Positions 11,447-25,064 of a DNA stretch of 64,000 nucleotides are shown here, in pieces. Positions within the stretch are counted from its first letter, which is position 1, and every line of letters starts with the position of its first letter. The DNA is from Astrocystis sublimbata. Its lineage: Eukaryota > Ascomycota > Sordariomycetes > Xylariales > Xylariaceae. A model generated the notes under the pieces. That model saw only the letters and a program-made list of their open reading frames with translations, was not told the DNA's origin and did no database searches. The stretch is from contig JAJNNY010000025.1 in assembly GCA_022453515.1 (NCBI GenBank), forward strand, positions 1 through 64,000, written 5' to 3'. Both the position numbers and the translations under genes were made by a program.

Positions 11447-14012
11447 ATGCCGAAATGTGAGTGACGCGCTCTCTGTATTGCTATTTCTGTATTGCGTTGA
11501 TCTGAGAGGATGGACCCTTGCTTTGGAATCATCCATCACATGTTCATTGGATCTATATACAAGCGCCCTGCCATGATAGTTGACTCACAGTATTGCAGTG
11601 GAGCTGTCCAACTTCAACATCGTCGTTAGTCTTCTCGGCGGATGGATCTCACTCTTCGGCCTGGTTTCGTACCTGCTCAAGGAAAACTTTTATCTCTCGG
11701 AAGCTCGTGGGTTACCTGACATATCAAACTTGACACGGTGCCATGCTAACACCATGCCTTAGTTATCTCTCTGTTGGCGGGCATCGCCTTCGGACCTCGG
11801 GCATTAAATTGGGTGCGACCCCTCGAGTACGCTAGCTCCGTGGACAATCTCAATGAGATCACTCTCTTCTTCACGCGCTTGGTCCTCGGAGTCCAGCTCG
11901 TTCTTGCTGGCATCCAGCTTCCGAGCCGCTATTTGAAGCAAGAATGGAAGCGCCTCGCCATTCTTCTCGGCCCGGTAATGACCGCTATGTGGCTGTCGAC
12001 TAGTTTATTGATCTGGGGGCTCGTCCCGAATCTCCCTTTCCTCCATGCTTTGGCCATAGGAGCTTGTGTGACACCCACTGACCCGGTTCTTTCCAACGTC
12101 ATTGTCAAGGGCAAATTTGCGGACCATAACGTGCCCACAGATCTCCAGAAGATCATCATTGCCGAGTCTGGTGCCAATGATGGTCTCGGCTACCCTTTTC
12201 TCTTTCTCGCGTTGTATCTGATCAAGTACATTGGCGATGGCGGCGTTGCCGAGTCTGGTGGCAGGTATGTAACTCCTGGAGTCATTTAACCCTCCTTCTG
12301 GCAAGTCTTGGGGAGCATAAATTGCCCTAACAAGTATCTATACTCCCGAGACACCTGCAAACCACTGTTTCATGAGCATTTATTTTACTGTAAAAGGCAG
12401 TTACTGACTCTAGTGGTTGCAGTGGGCTTGCCATCGGTCTTTGGTTTGGGGAAACATGGGGATATACCATTATCCTTAGCGTCGTTTACGGTGCAGTGGT
12501 CGGATGGGTCGCCAAGCGGTTGCTCTACTATTGCGAACAACATAAATTCGTCGACAGAGAGAGTTTCCTCGTGTTCGCTTTGTCTTTAGCTTTGTTTATA
12601 ACAGGCACATGTGGCTTGATTGGCAGTGACGACATTCTTGCTTGTTTCATCGCTGGAAATGTGTATGTGCTCACTGAAGTCATTCATTCTCCCTTCCGGG
12701 AAAGTCTTGGGAGCATATATTACCCTAACAGGTATCTATGCTCTCGAGACACCTATGATATCCCCGTCTATACGCAATCCCTTCTCTGTAAAAGGCGATT
12801 ACTGACTTACCGGTTGTAGTTTTACATGGGATGATTGGTTTCGACTGCAAACACTCGATGAGGCAAGTTCTAGATTCTGTCGTCCAGGTGCCACGAGTAT
12901 TACACAATACTGACTGAATACGCAGTATGCCTCAGCCTCACAGCTTGATCTCGTCAACTTCAATCCCAGTTGCATAGCTGACTTTGGTCTGCTTTTAGTT
13001 CACTCCAACCGACTATCGATATGCTGCTCAATGTGGTCATCTTCATGTGGTACGGCGCTGTCTGCCCATGGCGGAGCTTCGTAACCAATAGCGTTGTTCC
13101 AATTATGCGCTTGATACCGCTTGGTCTGTTGATTCTGATACTCAGACGGCCGCCGTTTATTCTAGGCTCCTATAAGAAAATCCCGCAGATCGACGGTATC
13201 AAACAGGCGACGTTTATGGGATTCTTCGGCCCTATTGGTTGCTCTGCCATCTTCTACTTATATGTGACTATCAATTTTGTCAGAACACTGAACCCGGGCG
13301 GCGGCGACGTACCACGAGAAGATGTCAAAAACCTAGAGGAGCTCGTGGAAGTAATTGTCTGGTTCATGGTCATCGCCAGTGTTGTAAGTTGCCGTGTGCC
13401 TTCGACTCTCCGCAGCTTCTGACTATTACATAGGTTATCCATGGGCTTAGTATTCCATTGGGTAAACTTGGGTTTCGATTGCCACGGACCATTTCGAGAA
13501 GTATAAGCACCTCTAGAAGCACGAGTATTGAACGCCCCTCATTCCACATGAACAATCGTAAGTGCCCTCCTTTGGCTGAAGGGGATTTCTGTGCACACTT
13601 AGTAAAAAACGAAACACCTTGTGGTGTGTCAGCTACTGTGGCCGGTCTTGGAGAGTCTTGACGCTCTTAGAGCCATACCGGAAACCCCCGGTCTGCTCCT
13701 CGAAGCCCACTTGCTGACTTGAATTCTGAAGTGATGCATGACGTGCGGTTGCCAAGAAGTCATTCGAAAAGCCGCACACCAGCAGATAATACGACAAATG
13801 GTATCTCCAATGAACACTCGTGTATAATCGGGCGACCCCTGGTTGACCCGAACGAGGCAGCCCGAAACAGCCAGGGTATCCGAGTTGGAGATGGGCCCGG
13901 TGCCGCTCCACCATCGGCTATCCAATCGCCCGTTGCCCCGCGGACAGTTCGGTTTCCGGATGACAATGTCCTACATTCGGGTCAACAGGAGCGGCAGTAC
14001 GAGGAGGTGTGA
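11447..14012 (+). CDS. Na+/H+ antiporter, Nha1/Sod2 type (one abnormal splice donor)
   Basis: Plasma-membrane cation/proton antiporter of the CPA1 fungal Nha1 group, exporting Na+ (and probably K+) for protons. Exons by phase: 11447-11456, 11599-11706, 11763-12264, 12423-12662, 12820-12861, 12999-13383, 13434-13557, 13732-14012; 563 residues. Signature segments are present: TPTDPVLS, the ion-binding ANDGLGYPF, SDDILACFIAGN followed by FTWDDWF, then DSLQPTIDMLLN and GAVCPW. Multiple hydrophobic helices follow the usual fold, and the hydrophilic tail is short. Seven of the eight exon boundaries needed for the conserved protein are canonical. The intron 12862-12998 would have GG instead of GT at its donor. 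A GC donor one base later, or any nearby GT, shifts the frame or meets a stop. The gene may therefore be a recent pseudogene, use a rare GG donor, or hold an assembly error. The product call is firm; functionality is uncertain. Confidence 0.82.
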
Positions 14013-15864
14013 TTGTAGCAACACCCTCTAGCGACTGAAACACATCCCATTGTCACTTGGGAACTGTTGTCAGATGAGCTAGCTACAGCTGTGCATCGCA
14101 AGAGTGTTTAATCCACGCTTCCATAGCATGTCCCGAGGAAGAAGGCTCTTTAATTCAATACTTGGACGGGTGGGAAAAGTGTCTTGTATTTCCAAGCACC
14201 AATTTCTTATTTTACAAGGGTAGAATGCTTATGTCGGCAACTCCTATGCCAATACGACAAAACGCTAGATAGTAAAACAATGAAAGTGGTGACAGAGGCG
14301 GTACAAATTGTGCCCTACGCAAGCAATTATGTGCTCCAGAGATAGACATCTATCAGAACACATTGCCGAACGCAGCCAATGGCCTGGCGGAGCTTTTGAC
14401 TACGCCGAATCTGCGAAAACCTGAAGAACCGTGTTCGGCAACTAGGGATGCTCCTCTGGCGGTAACTTCCGCCAACGAGGTAAACTGCATCGTGAATACT
14501 ATCTGATCATGCTGAGGTTGCCTAGGAAGATCTAGGGAGGTCGTGGGGTCGAGCAGAGGCAATGTGCCATCCATGCGGCATCCATGCGGTCTTCATGCAC
14601 GATTGATGCGAGATAATGCAAGAAGAACCTGATTGGTTGCATGATACATCTCAAGTAGGTAGAGGTATCAGAGATCCGACCCTCAAAATATCAAGGCCCC
14701 GTACACGTAGGGTTTTCGTTCTCGGTGGAGAGGCCTGTCACTATCATTAGGTACGCAACGGGTGACTGCTTACACGCACATCCATCTATCCATCTAACCC
14801 ATCCACCCATCCATTACCTGGGTAATCCGGTCATAATCTGAAATGAACAGTTGCAATTTGTCGGACGTTTATTGGCGAGAATGGAGCACGATAGTGTGTG
14901 TAGTGACAGAGAGGCGTAACGTAACGCCCTGGTGGAAACGCGTTGTTAATGCTGGTTGGCTAGGTCGGGACACCTGAGCACGGCAGAACATAAACAACAC
15001 ACAAACAGGAAGTTCGACACAGCTCAACAGTGAACGAAGTCCTCCCAGGCGAGCCAGATGCCCGCGGAGGTGGGTATATGAGGCAGTAGGTAGCTGAGAA
15101 TACTGTGTAGACCAACAATACCGACGACACACAGAATGTGCCAAGATAAAAATAACTAAAGAGGAAGCCAATCACCAGCACCGGTCTAACAGCAGGACTA
15201 GAACAAGACGAGATCTTCTACGTACCTATTCGAGGTTCTACCTGCTTAAGTACATTGTAGGTACAGTATTACTTACTACCTCTACCTACATGTAGGTAGG
15301 TACGTACAGCCTGCTAGCCCTGGAGGAGGTACTACCTAGCTTCCAAGTACTCCGCTAAAGCACACCTGGCTCGCCTGGCATGGTGAAGTGGACCTGCCCA
15401 GAAGTGGGTCCTCCAATTACCCTACCCCCCAAAGATATTCCAGAACTGCCCTAGCCCATGCCAGCCAGCTCGCCAGCCTTCTGCCAGCCAGTCGAGCTAG
15501 GTGTTCTTCGAGGTGCGGGAACGCCTTTCTTTCACGACCCACTGCCCAAGGCCCACGCATGCCCACGCATGCCCCCGACTACCCGACCTGATCAGTCGCA
15601 ACACAGGCCTTGACAGTTGACAGTTGACAGGCTGCCTGACCACCGACAGCTATCACCTTATGTACCTACGGAAGCGGTGGCTTTTTGTGCACGCTATCCA
15701 TCATCTTGTTGCCTACCTACCTAGGTACATGTAGGCGCCATCTATCACCTTGGTGGCCACAATCATTGATTGGATTTAATTAACATCACACCCAATACTA
15801 GATAGGTACCTATCTACTCAGCAGTGTCAACACCTTCTCCACGGGCACGGGCACGACCACGACC

Positions 15865-15900
<36 letters not shown>

Positions 15901-16480
15901 CAACGCGGAACAGGCAAGCCCACACGACACTTTACGGCGCTTTCACACACAATCATCACTACCGCCATTGCCAATCACACGAGCAGCACCCTGCGCCGCC
16001 AATTCTCTCACACCGATAGCGGGGTTGAGCGACAACCTCGCGCGCTGTTTGAATTCCACCGGCACTGATGCTCGCGCTGCCATTCACGGCCTATCGCCTG
16101 CGAAGCGACACTTGCGTCACGGGTGCTGCCCCTCGGGCAGATCACTGATTGGGGACCCTAGACGCGTCGGATCGTTTCCCTGGGCCACGAACGGAGTAAA
16201 TGGTGGATCTCGGCAGAAACAGCATTGCATCCATCGGCTTGCGGGCGTCGCTATGCTGTAAGACGAACAGACAACAACACCGACGACAACATCGACCGCT
16301 CCCCCCCTCTCTCTCCTCTGCTACCCGGCACGGAACTACGCATCCACGCCCGCTTTATCGCACGTACCCGACCATTCTCGGCAATCCTGCTTGCTGGGGA
16401 TACAGTTCATTACTCGGATTCGATCATATAGCCCCGAGCCTGCTTGTCGCTAGGCGGGGTTGTGTCTGGATCTGAGAGAC
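14013..16480. other. Intergenic region with simple repeats; includes the leader of the Mga2-like gene
   Basis: No gene recognised. Features seen: ATCC/ATCCATCT repeats (about 14778-14815), strong palindromic motif clusters (15218-15307, 15709-15737, 15800-15818), a (GAC)n microsatellite (about 15858-15900), and a C/T-rich stretch before 16481 typical of fungal 5' leaders. Confidence 0.5.
15858..15900. repeat. (GAC)n microsatellite
   Basis: About a dozen GAC/CGA units in the leader region upstream of the Mga2-like gene. They read as poly-Arg or poly-Asp in different frames. Confidence 0.8.
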
Positions 16481-19400
16481 ATGCCTACCCCCGAGTCTTT
16501 CCTCTTCTCCCAAGAGGACGAGCAGCTGATACCCGGCATGTTACTCTACGCATTCCCGGGTGCAGTCGACGACAGTGACGCCGACCCCAACGAAGTGATG
16601 AAAGAGCCTGATTTCCGCTTCCCGCCCAGCGAAGGTGCAAGTATCGACACCATGTTCCCCAATAACCCCTTTTCTTTCGACCAGCCTCCGGAAGTGAAGC
16701 AAGCCTCTCCATCGGCAAACATGACCGACCCCCGTCTGTCCACGCATCGTGGCTCGACCTCGTCGTCCTCGATGCAAAGCGGCGGCAGCCTCCTCAACTC
16801 ACCCGGGCCAGCCGGCACGTCCCCTGCCGAATGGCTTGAAGACAGTGAAGCCAACGGAAATTTCATCTATGATGATTATGTCACATTTGATTCACCCGCA
16901 CCTGTGAGCCAATCTCCACCACAACCTAACGCATCGAGCGATGTGCTACCGCACGAATTCAACACGAATAAGCGGCGCAAGGTTCAACTGCCTTCACAAC
17001 CCATGGTCAGTCCTTGCAATATACAATCCGTCCTCGGGGACAAGTACTCACGATTTCCAGAAAACGAAAGCGGGACCTTGGAACAATACGAGCGGATTGA
17101 GAAGTTCCAACGGGTCCGCGTCCATCCCAGCGCAGACCACCAGCGCTGAACCGTCGCCGACGGCTGTGTACAACGGCCAATCCGGCCTCTCCTCGCCGAG
17201 TTCCAACTTTGATGAAATCGGTGGCAATCTGACCGACGCGGGTGGACCTATGAGCTGGGTACCGGCACCCAACGGGCAGGCTATGAACTCAACACTCATG
17301 CCGTCAACCATCAACTCGACTTACATCTCACTGAATCACCACAACCTACCAAACGGTACTTCACCAGCTAACCAGGGACAGTCGAATGGGAACCCGCCGA
17401 CGCTATTCCCCCACACTCCATTGCCCAGATTAGTCATACATCCGATGCCAACCAAGTCACGAGTTGAGACACAGATCCCGCTCACGATAACTTTGCACCA
17501 TCTTCCCAAAGGGATCAAGAGGGTTCATCTTCCAAGCCACACAATTGCGAAGCCAAAACTGCTGGAAAAATCACAGTCGGGCCCGAGCCCCGATATGCTC
17601 GAACTATCCACCTTACTGGTGTGTGCAAGTGCAATGATGGACTCATCAAAACTCAAGCGAGCATACGCTCGTGCTGCTGGACATCCCCATGTCGACGGGA
17701 CAAACAGTCCAGTCGACGGCTTGGATGACGAGCAGAACAAAGCTCAGAATGGAGGCGAAGTACGCATATGTCGCAACTGCATCAACCGCGAAAGGAAACG
17801 TGCCGGCAGGAAGAAGCACAAGAAGCCAGAGGAAGAGGAGCTGTGGGATCGTCATGAGCGGGAGCGTGCTATTGTATTCAACACTAACGAGGTCAAGGAC
17901 TGGCAAACTGTGACGCCGGACATGGCTGATCCAACGGGTGCCGGTTTTATCAACGGTGCTCATCGTTCCATCCCTGAAGGAATCGTGCAGGTTGATGCAC
18001 CCATGCGTATTGCGTGCTATTGCCGACATCACAGTGAGAAGGTTGGATTTCAGGTCATTATCACACTGAAGGACCATACTGGCAACGTCGTCGCACAGGG
18101 TATCTCTTCATCAATTATGATAACGGATGATCACAAGACTCTAGTGCCATCAGCCGCTACATCTACGGCACCACCACCACCACCACCACCACCACCACCA
18201 CAGCAGCAGCAGCAACAACAACAACCCTCGCCTCAAAACCAGCAATCACACCCACCTGCTCAACCGCAGCCTCTGGTTGCCAATGGGCTATCATTTTCTT
18301 CACACTCAAGCGTTTCTCCGCCGATTGCAACTCATCCAACCCCAATACAGCCCAAGAAAACGAAGCCAAACCAATCTTTTCGCCCCCTTTCCGAGGCTAC
18401 TCCATCGCTGCCTCTGCGCCATGCCCATTCTGCATCAGACATGCAGAGTCAGGTAGAAAAACCTCTGGTCAATATACCACCTGCTCTATTTGCAAGCAAT
18501 ATACAGTCTACGCCATTAGCAGTGACACCGCATAGCCTTTCGCGACAAAGCTCGCCTGCAAGCCCCTTAAGTACGGTAATCAAAAAGAGGAAAGCCAGCA
18601 ATGCTAGCATAATACCTGCCAATCTTTCTATGACGAAGATTGACACAAATCAGCGTGCCAGGACAATGCCCCATACTACCCACCCTGACTCTGCTGTCGT
18701 TGCTACAGCAAGCTCGCCCTTCTCCGCAAGTATCGGCCATATGTCTACAGAGAGAGACCTCTTGACACAAGAGCAGCACATGTTCGGTACTGGCCCACCG
18801 CATTTGAGTGCAGGACCAGCAACACCAAGCAACATGGGAGCGGAACCTTTGTTTTGTGCTGGAATGAATAATGGGCCCCTGAGCTTAAGCCAGGGCGTCA
18901 ATCAACTGTTCTCTGCCCCAGGATCTGCACACCCCAGCCGCGCTCCTAGCCCCAGTCAGCTACGCTGTGACGCACAAACATTACTTCCCTCACGCGCTCA
19001 AGAATTTCATACTGAGCCTCCAGCACCAACACCCTCAATTTTCAAGATAGTTCCCAACGAAGGATCAAAATGTGGAGGTGCCGAGATTACTATCCTCGGC
19101 AGCAACTTCACGAATGGTGGTCTTGAGGTGTATTTTGGTTCGCAGAGAGCTGTGACAACGACATACTGGGGCCCAGAGTGTCTTGTATGTCATCTCCCAG
19201 CCTCGCCAGTATCTGGGCTTGTGCCTGTGACGATTAGGCACCCGGGAAGGCGACCGCTTCTTCAACAAATACAGCCACAACCAAAGGGCGCTCAGTTCTT
19301 CAATTACAAGGATGATGATGAAGAGAATCTTCACCGTCTTGCGCTGCAGGTGTTGGCTAGTCAAAACGGGAGCTTGGATTCTGCGGACTTCGCTAAACGT

Positions 19401-20925
19401 ATCATACACGCGGCCACCTCCACCTCCGGCTCAGGCAATCATATGTCTCACACTAATGGCAATGGCACATTTAGTCGCTTCGGCTTAGACTCCGGGGGGC
19501 TTGTCGAGGCTAGGTTTATCAGCCTTCTCGATCTTATGGATCTGAACACAGTCAATTTGAAACGGTCCGGTGGCCAGACTATGTTGCACCTTGCTTGCTC
19601 TCTTGGATATGAACGGTTTTCAGCTGCTCTTCTACTACATGGGGCCAATATGCATATACCAGACAATTCAGGCTTCACTGCACTTCACATGGCGGCGATG
19701 AACAACCACACCCCGGTGGTACGGTTACTAGTTACACGAGGGGCTGCACGGGATGTTAAATCCTACACTGGCTTGACACCCATGGATCTGACCAGATCAC
19801 GAAGCGTAATTCGTTATCTGCAGCTAAACGAACGTAACTCCCGTTCTCAGAGCGTCGATCTACGCCGTCACCGTCGGGCTAGCAGTTTATCCTCAGCGTC
19901 GATGTACTCTCAGCAATTCCAATCGGGCGCTTTCGAGGCAGTAGCAGTAGCTGATGATGAAGATTCATTCGACCAAGCCACGACCGAAGGAGAAGAAAGT
20001 GATTGGTCTAATATGAGAAGAGATAGCTTTTCTGGCTTGCGCCGTCCATATGCCAAAAGATCATCAAGAGTCGAGGCGACAGATGACGCTCAAGCCTTTC
20101 CAATCGCCGCAATGGCAGCTCTTCGGGAGCAATTCGCACAAATTCAGCAGTCGATGGCCGCCATGCATTTCCCAAACCTAGCTCAATTTCAGATGCCGAA
20201 TATCGATATGTCGCCTTACCAGGCCTACTGGCATGCCCCGGTTATGCAACGTATCAGCTCTCTTGTTCCCAATTTACGTACTCATTTGCCAGAACCGAGG
20301 GATGATCACACAAGCAGTCATGGCGCCAACAGCTGGGAGAACAATCAACTCGGTGGGAACAAAGATGCTCCTCCTGCCTACGAGGAGATTTTCCCGCAAA
20401 AGGTTCTAGACGCAAAACAGTCATCAGCTGCTCAAGCTGCAGCCGAGGCCGATGCCGATGCTAAATGCACGGCATTGTTCGACCAAACTCGAACAGATAC
20501 TTCACTGACTCAAAGGATTTCACAAGTACGAGAGAACACCCAATCACATGGAGCTATCAAACGAGAAGGACCGGAAGTACAAGAGGTCCGTGCTTTACTA
20601 CAATTGGGACGCAAACAACCCGTCACCAAGGAGCAACAGGAAACTCTTCAGCGTGAGCACGCCCAGAGGCTCAAGGCCGGCAGCAACGATACGATGCTGT
20701 GGTTTGTTTGGGTAGGCATCGTCAATCTCCAAAGGTGTATTGTCACATTGACTAATTGAGACACAGATTCCGATACTAGTACTTGTGTTGGGGGCTATGC
20801 TCTGGAGCGGTGCTTCCTCCTTCATTTCAGGCACAATCACTATAGTTGAGACTTGCGCTGAACTTGTCGCTCATCCACGGGACATAAGCAACCGGGTGCG
20901 CACCATGATCCAAGAAGTCGTGTAG
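16481..20925 (+). CDS. Mga2/Spt23-like membrane-tethered transcription regulator
   Basis: Likely orthologue of yeast Mga2/Spt23, ER-anchored factors that sense lipid saturation, are cleaved by the proteasome, and activate the fatty-acid desaturase OLE1. Exons 16481-17005, 17061-20711 and 20767-20925 join in phase 0 twice and give 1,444 residues. A conserved N-terminal region near RVETQIPLTITLHHLPKG lies at about residues 305-370. A proline run followed by a glutamine run lies at about 545-565. An IPT/TIG domain (PSIFKIVPNEGSKCGG to about VTIRH) spans about 833-904, and two ankyrin repeats (GGQTMLHLACSLGY, SGFTALHMAAMNNH) about 1012-1090. A single membrane helix, split by the last intron, runs from about 1388 to 1410 with a short tail. 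This order matches the family. The start is the first ATG in frame, after a pyrimidine-rich leader. No damage is seen. Confidence 0.88.
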
Positions 20926-22781
20926 GCCAGTTCCACGGACACGACATCCTATGACGAAAGGCTTGCGTATCTTACAATTACACCTTCTTCTACCTACTGC
21001 ACACTAGAATATTGACACTGCATGCATTATATTACCAACGGCCCAGGCAACCGATATGTCTTGCCTTCTTTTCGTTCTTCTCATCCAATATCTCCAATCT
21101 TGAAAGCGGTACTGGAATCCGGCTGTTCCAGGGATAGTGCGAGTTGCAAAGTGGCACTCAATCTCGTGAATACGGAGTTACCCACTCGCTGTTGGTTTCC
21201 ATCTGTGAAATGGAGGCATGGGTTTCTTGGGTATAAGGCACAGCGTGTAAGCATCTTTTCGGCGTCTGTGGGGTTTTGTCCATTAGTATCACATTGGTTG
21301 GAAATGGCTCGCATGAGATTGGACGAGCTGTTGGAGTCATTTTCGAAATTGAGGAGTTATTTGCTCCCGCACGTCACTTGCCGATAATACATCGGTATTG
21401 AGGTATCGATTAGAACAATCCTAGATGGGAACAAGTCCTCGTGGTTTATTGGATAGGGGTGGCTGAACCATATACGTATTACGCGGAACGAAGAGAGAAC
21501 TTAAGAATATATATTCTTTTCAAGCCGACGCATCTCTCCGCTGCTCGTGACGGAAGTCTACGATTAGGTGCTAGTACCTGCAGTCGCAGCAAGCAGCATG
21601 AGTCATACGGTTTGGATTGCAGCTCATATCATCCATCATCAGGCCAAAGGAGGAGTAGTGAGTAACAATGAATTTAGAAGGGTCCGTTCTTCTTCGTTAG
21701 AAATAGCAATGGTATAATTATAGGTACATCGAACGAAGGGAAATTTCTTGTCTGGGTGTCATCATGATCATGAACAAGAAAGACCAAATCAAGGAACCTG
21801 GGTGAAAAATTGAACACAAAACGCCCATCAGTGTAATCGGTCAGTTGTGTCGATCTCTTTCCCTATCTTTTCGTCTCTTGTATCCTCTTCACTCGAATCT
21901 AAACCGAAAATTAAAACGGAAACGAAAAACAAAATCAGCACAAAATGACTTCAGATGCGTTTGTTCTCTGTTCTATTCTATGGTTCTTTTCTTGTTCGTG
22001 ATCTCGTTCGTATCTCAATGCATGTATGGTTGATTAGCATGCAGAAAATAGTGTTTTCTCATGATCATGACTCGTGAAAAGCAAATGAGAAAGCTAAAAA
22101 GGCTTGAAATATCAAGGCAAGCCCTTCTGTAAAAAGGTTTTGGGTGTGCCGTTTTCTTTGCGTGTCCATCTTTGCGTCCTTCCATCCGTCGCAACAAGAA
22201 ACCAGTTTCCTTGGCAATCGATGGTTGGACATCCTGTCGGATAGGATAGGATAGGTAGATGGATAGGCGAACGCCCAGATAGGAGGTGATGGATGGGCGA
22301 AACAGATAAGTTGAATAGAGGAACCAGGATAGCGCGAACCAAGCAACGCCAAAACCTCGTTGTTCACCCATGTGGCAACTGGACATGAGTCAAACCAGGC
22401 CAGTCCAGACCAAGTCCGGTGTAAATCAGTAAATGTCTGTCTGGCTACCCGTTTGAAAGGAGGAGAGAAACAAAACAAGCCGTTCCTCGCCATGCAAATC
22501 CGAAACCGGTGGATAGACCATTTCAAAACGCCCAGCGAACCCTGAATCAACTCGAACTCAAACTCGGCGCGAAGACTCGGACTCAAACATAGTCCGGAGC
22601 AGCGAACGAAGTGGTATATAGCAGAGGTGGCAGGAAGACAGACAACAAATAGGAGAAGCCGTTGATCGATCGCGCAGCAGCAGCGACAGCACCAAAGCGA
22701 GCCCAGTCAAGTCAAGTCCAAGTCTAGTGACACAACCCAGCCTAGCGACTCATGCATTTAAGGGGCTTGCGCCTGCCTCAT
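20926..22781. other. Intergenic region, convergent gene ends
   Basis: Lies between the 3' end of the Mga2-like gene and the 3' end of the 760-residue protein on the opposite strand. No gene recognised. Short direct repeats such as GATAGGATAGGATAGG (about 22239-22265) are present. Confidence 0.5.
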
Positions 22782-23551
22782 TCACAGCGCGTTTCCTATA
22801 CGCCACTGCATTTCCACCTGCTGCGGAGACTGCTCGCGACCCCTCCTCTGTCTCTGTCTCTCTCTCTTCTCCATATGCTTGGGGCTGTCCGCTAGGATGT
22901 CGATATCGCCATCCGCATCGACGCCATGAACTTCCCAATTGCTGCTGCTGCTGCCACTGCTGATGGTACTGGTACTGGCATTGTTCTCCTTCCCACAATC
23001 GATGCCGCTATCAGTCCGCTTGTTCAGGTCCGGCCGCGAGCCACGGTCCTTGAGATGGTACGCCTTGCCCGAGTGATGCCACCTTTCCGGGGCTTTGGGG
23101 ACACTGCTGCCCCGCCGATTCGCATCACCGAGGCTCTGCAACGGAGAAGAGACGGGCGCCGGCGCGGGGGACTTGGTTGGTGATCTCGTGGTGGTAGAGC
23201 CCTTGGACTTGGTGGGGGTGATTCGGATCTTCTTGGCCGCGCTGGGACTGCTGGCGATACGCACCTCGGCTGCCTGTCGTTGGTCCCACTCCCAATCCCA
23301 CTGCGATTGCGCGTGAGCCTGTAGCGGCGAGCTCAGGTCACTGGCTGGTGTGGCTGTCGTGTCCCGGTGGATGATGGTGCAAGTGTTCTCGATGGAGGCG
23401 CGCTGCCACTGACCCAGGGCGTTCTGTGATTGCGCGGTCGGCTCCTGGCTCTGGCGTCCACGAGTCACGGGTCTGCCGTTCTTGCTTCTCCGGTCCTCGG
23501 TGCGAGTGGCGGACGAGCCCCGGCGGCGGAGGCCGACTTTCTTTTCGTGAC

Positions 23552-23583
<32 letters not shown>

Positions 23584-25064
23584 TCGCGCTGTAGCTGTTC
23601 GCGCTCCCGCTGCTCGGCGCGGCCGCGACGTGCGGACGAATCTGTCACGGTGTACGAGTACGTCTTGCGCGGACGTCTCGCCCGAGCGGTGGCCGAGATG
23701 ACTGGCTCACGGACGGGTCTGTCGCTCATCAGCTGGTCCATGTCTGCCGTTGTGGGAGCATCTGGCATCGCGATAGCAGGCGATGGCGAGCGCAGGCGTA
23801 CAGGGTGCTCGCTGGTTTGCAGCAATCCGCCCTTCGATGCGGAGGGTGTGGCGCGCACAAAGCCTTCGGCGGACACGTTGCTAAGGTTCTGGTTGGACTC
23901 TGGGGTTGTGCTACTAGGTGGCGCGGCGGTGGGGTTCTTGGCTCGCTCGTTCAGTTGCGAGGATGATGAAGGCATCTCGCGGAGCTTCTTGGCTACTCTT
24001 CTGAGAGGCTGTGTGAAGTAGGATGTGGGCGTGGAACTGGGGGCGGATGAAGTGACCTGTGGCTCTGGCGACACAACCTCGTCACGCGTACGCTTGAGAC
24101 CGCGCAGGGTGTACCTGGAGTCCTTGGTGTGCAAATCAGGGATCGAAGGTCTGAACAGCGACGACAGAGACGTGCGCGGTGCAGCCGGTGCAGCCGGAGC
24201 CGCCACCGTAGCCGCCGAGTACTCCCTGCTACTGCTGGCGTTCTTGCCCTTGGCTGGACTCGGGCTCGGCGAAGGGGCCACCACTGACATGGCCTCGACC
24301 GAGCCGGGGCGCCTCATAGACGATATGCGCATGGGAGTCTGCCGTGTGCCCGGGCGCGAGGGTGCCGATGCTGACGAGGGGGCTGCGTGGCGGGTAGATT
24401 GGATGGCGTGGGACTGGAAGAAGCCAGAGGACACGAGCTCGTTGTACGAGGCCAGCACCTCCTCCCGCGACGGCTGGGCACTCAGCCCTCCCCCGAGCGG
24501 GCTCGGGAATATCTGGGCGATGTTCACCTCGGACTGGGTTCTGCCCGCGTGCTGCAGGTAGTCAGGACGGGGCGGATCCAAGTCGGGGCGCTGCAGCGGC
24601 TCCTGCAGACTGCTATGCTTCCTACGCACCTCGTCCTGCTTGAGCGCTGCTTGGCCGTGATTGCCGCCCCGGTGGAACAGGGCGTCGCGCACGCGGCCGA
24701 AGAAGCCCGAGGATTTCTTGTGGGCCACCGTGTGTTTTGGTGGTTGGGTGAGTGCTTTCTGTGGTGTTGGTTGCGGCTGGGGCAGGTCGCCATGCGCCGG
24801 CAATGGGTTTGCCTGGAGTTGCGCCTGGGCCGAGAAGGGTCTCGGCCTGCGCGCTTCGCGTGCCGCTCGCTCGGCGTAGAACTGGTCCTCGTAGCTCGCG
24901 AGCTGCTCCGGTCCCATGAACTGAGGCGGTGGAGCGGCGCTGGCTCGGTCGTTCATCGAGCCCTCCTGGAAACGCGACGTCGACGGCCGCGAAGAGCTGC
25001 TGCCCGATCGCTTCAGGGGTAGTCTAGCCTCCGACAGCGACATTGCCGACGACGACGAGGACAT
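22782..25064 (-). CDS. Conserved-looking, low-complexity protein of unknown function
   Basis: A single uninterrupted frame of 760 codons with an ATG at 25064, GC-rich and with coding-like composition. I do not recognise a catalytic domain. The N-terminus is Ser/Pro-rich and contains SRFQEGSMNDRASAAPPP, followed by a short charged helix-like stretch (YEDQFYAERAAREARR) at about residues 58-73. The rest is Ser, Pro, Arg and Ala-rich and probably disordered. It has a basic segment (KKLREMPSSSS) at about 366, a poly-Gln run followed by KKVGLRRRGSS at about 500-520, and a C-terminal segment DSGIDCGKENNA at about 692. Many basic and SP/TP sites suggest a nuclear or cytoskeletal phosphoprotein, but that is inference. 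No intron is needed. It could be one of the rapidly evolving fungal signalling proteins. Confidence 0.75.
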
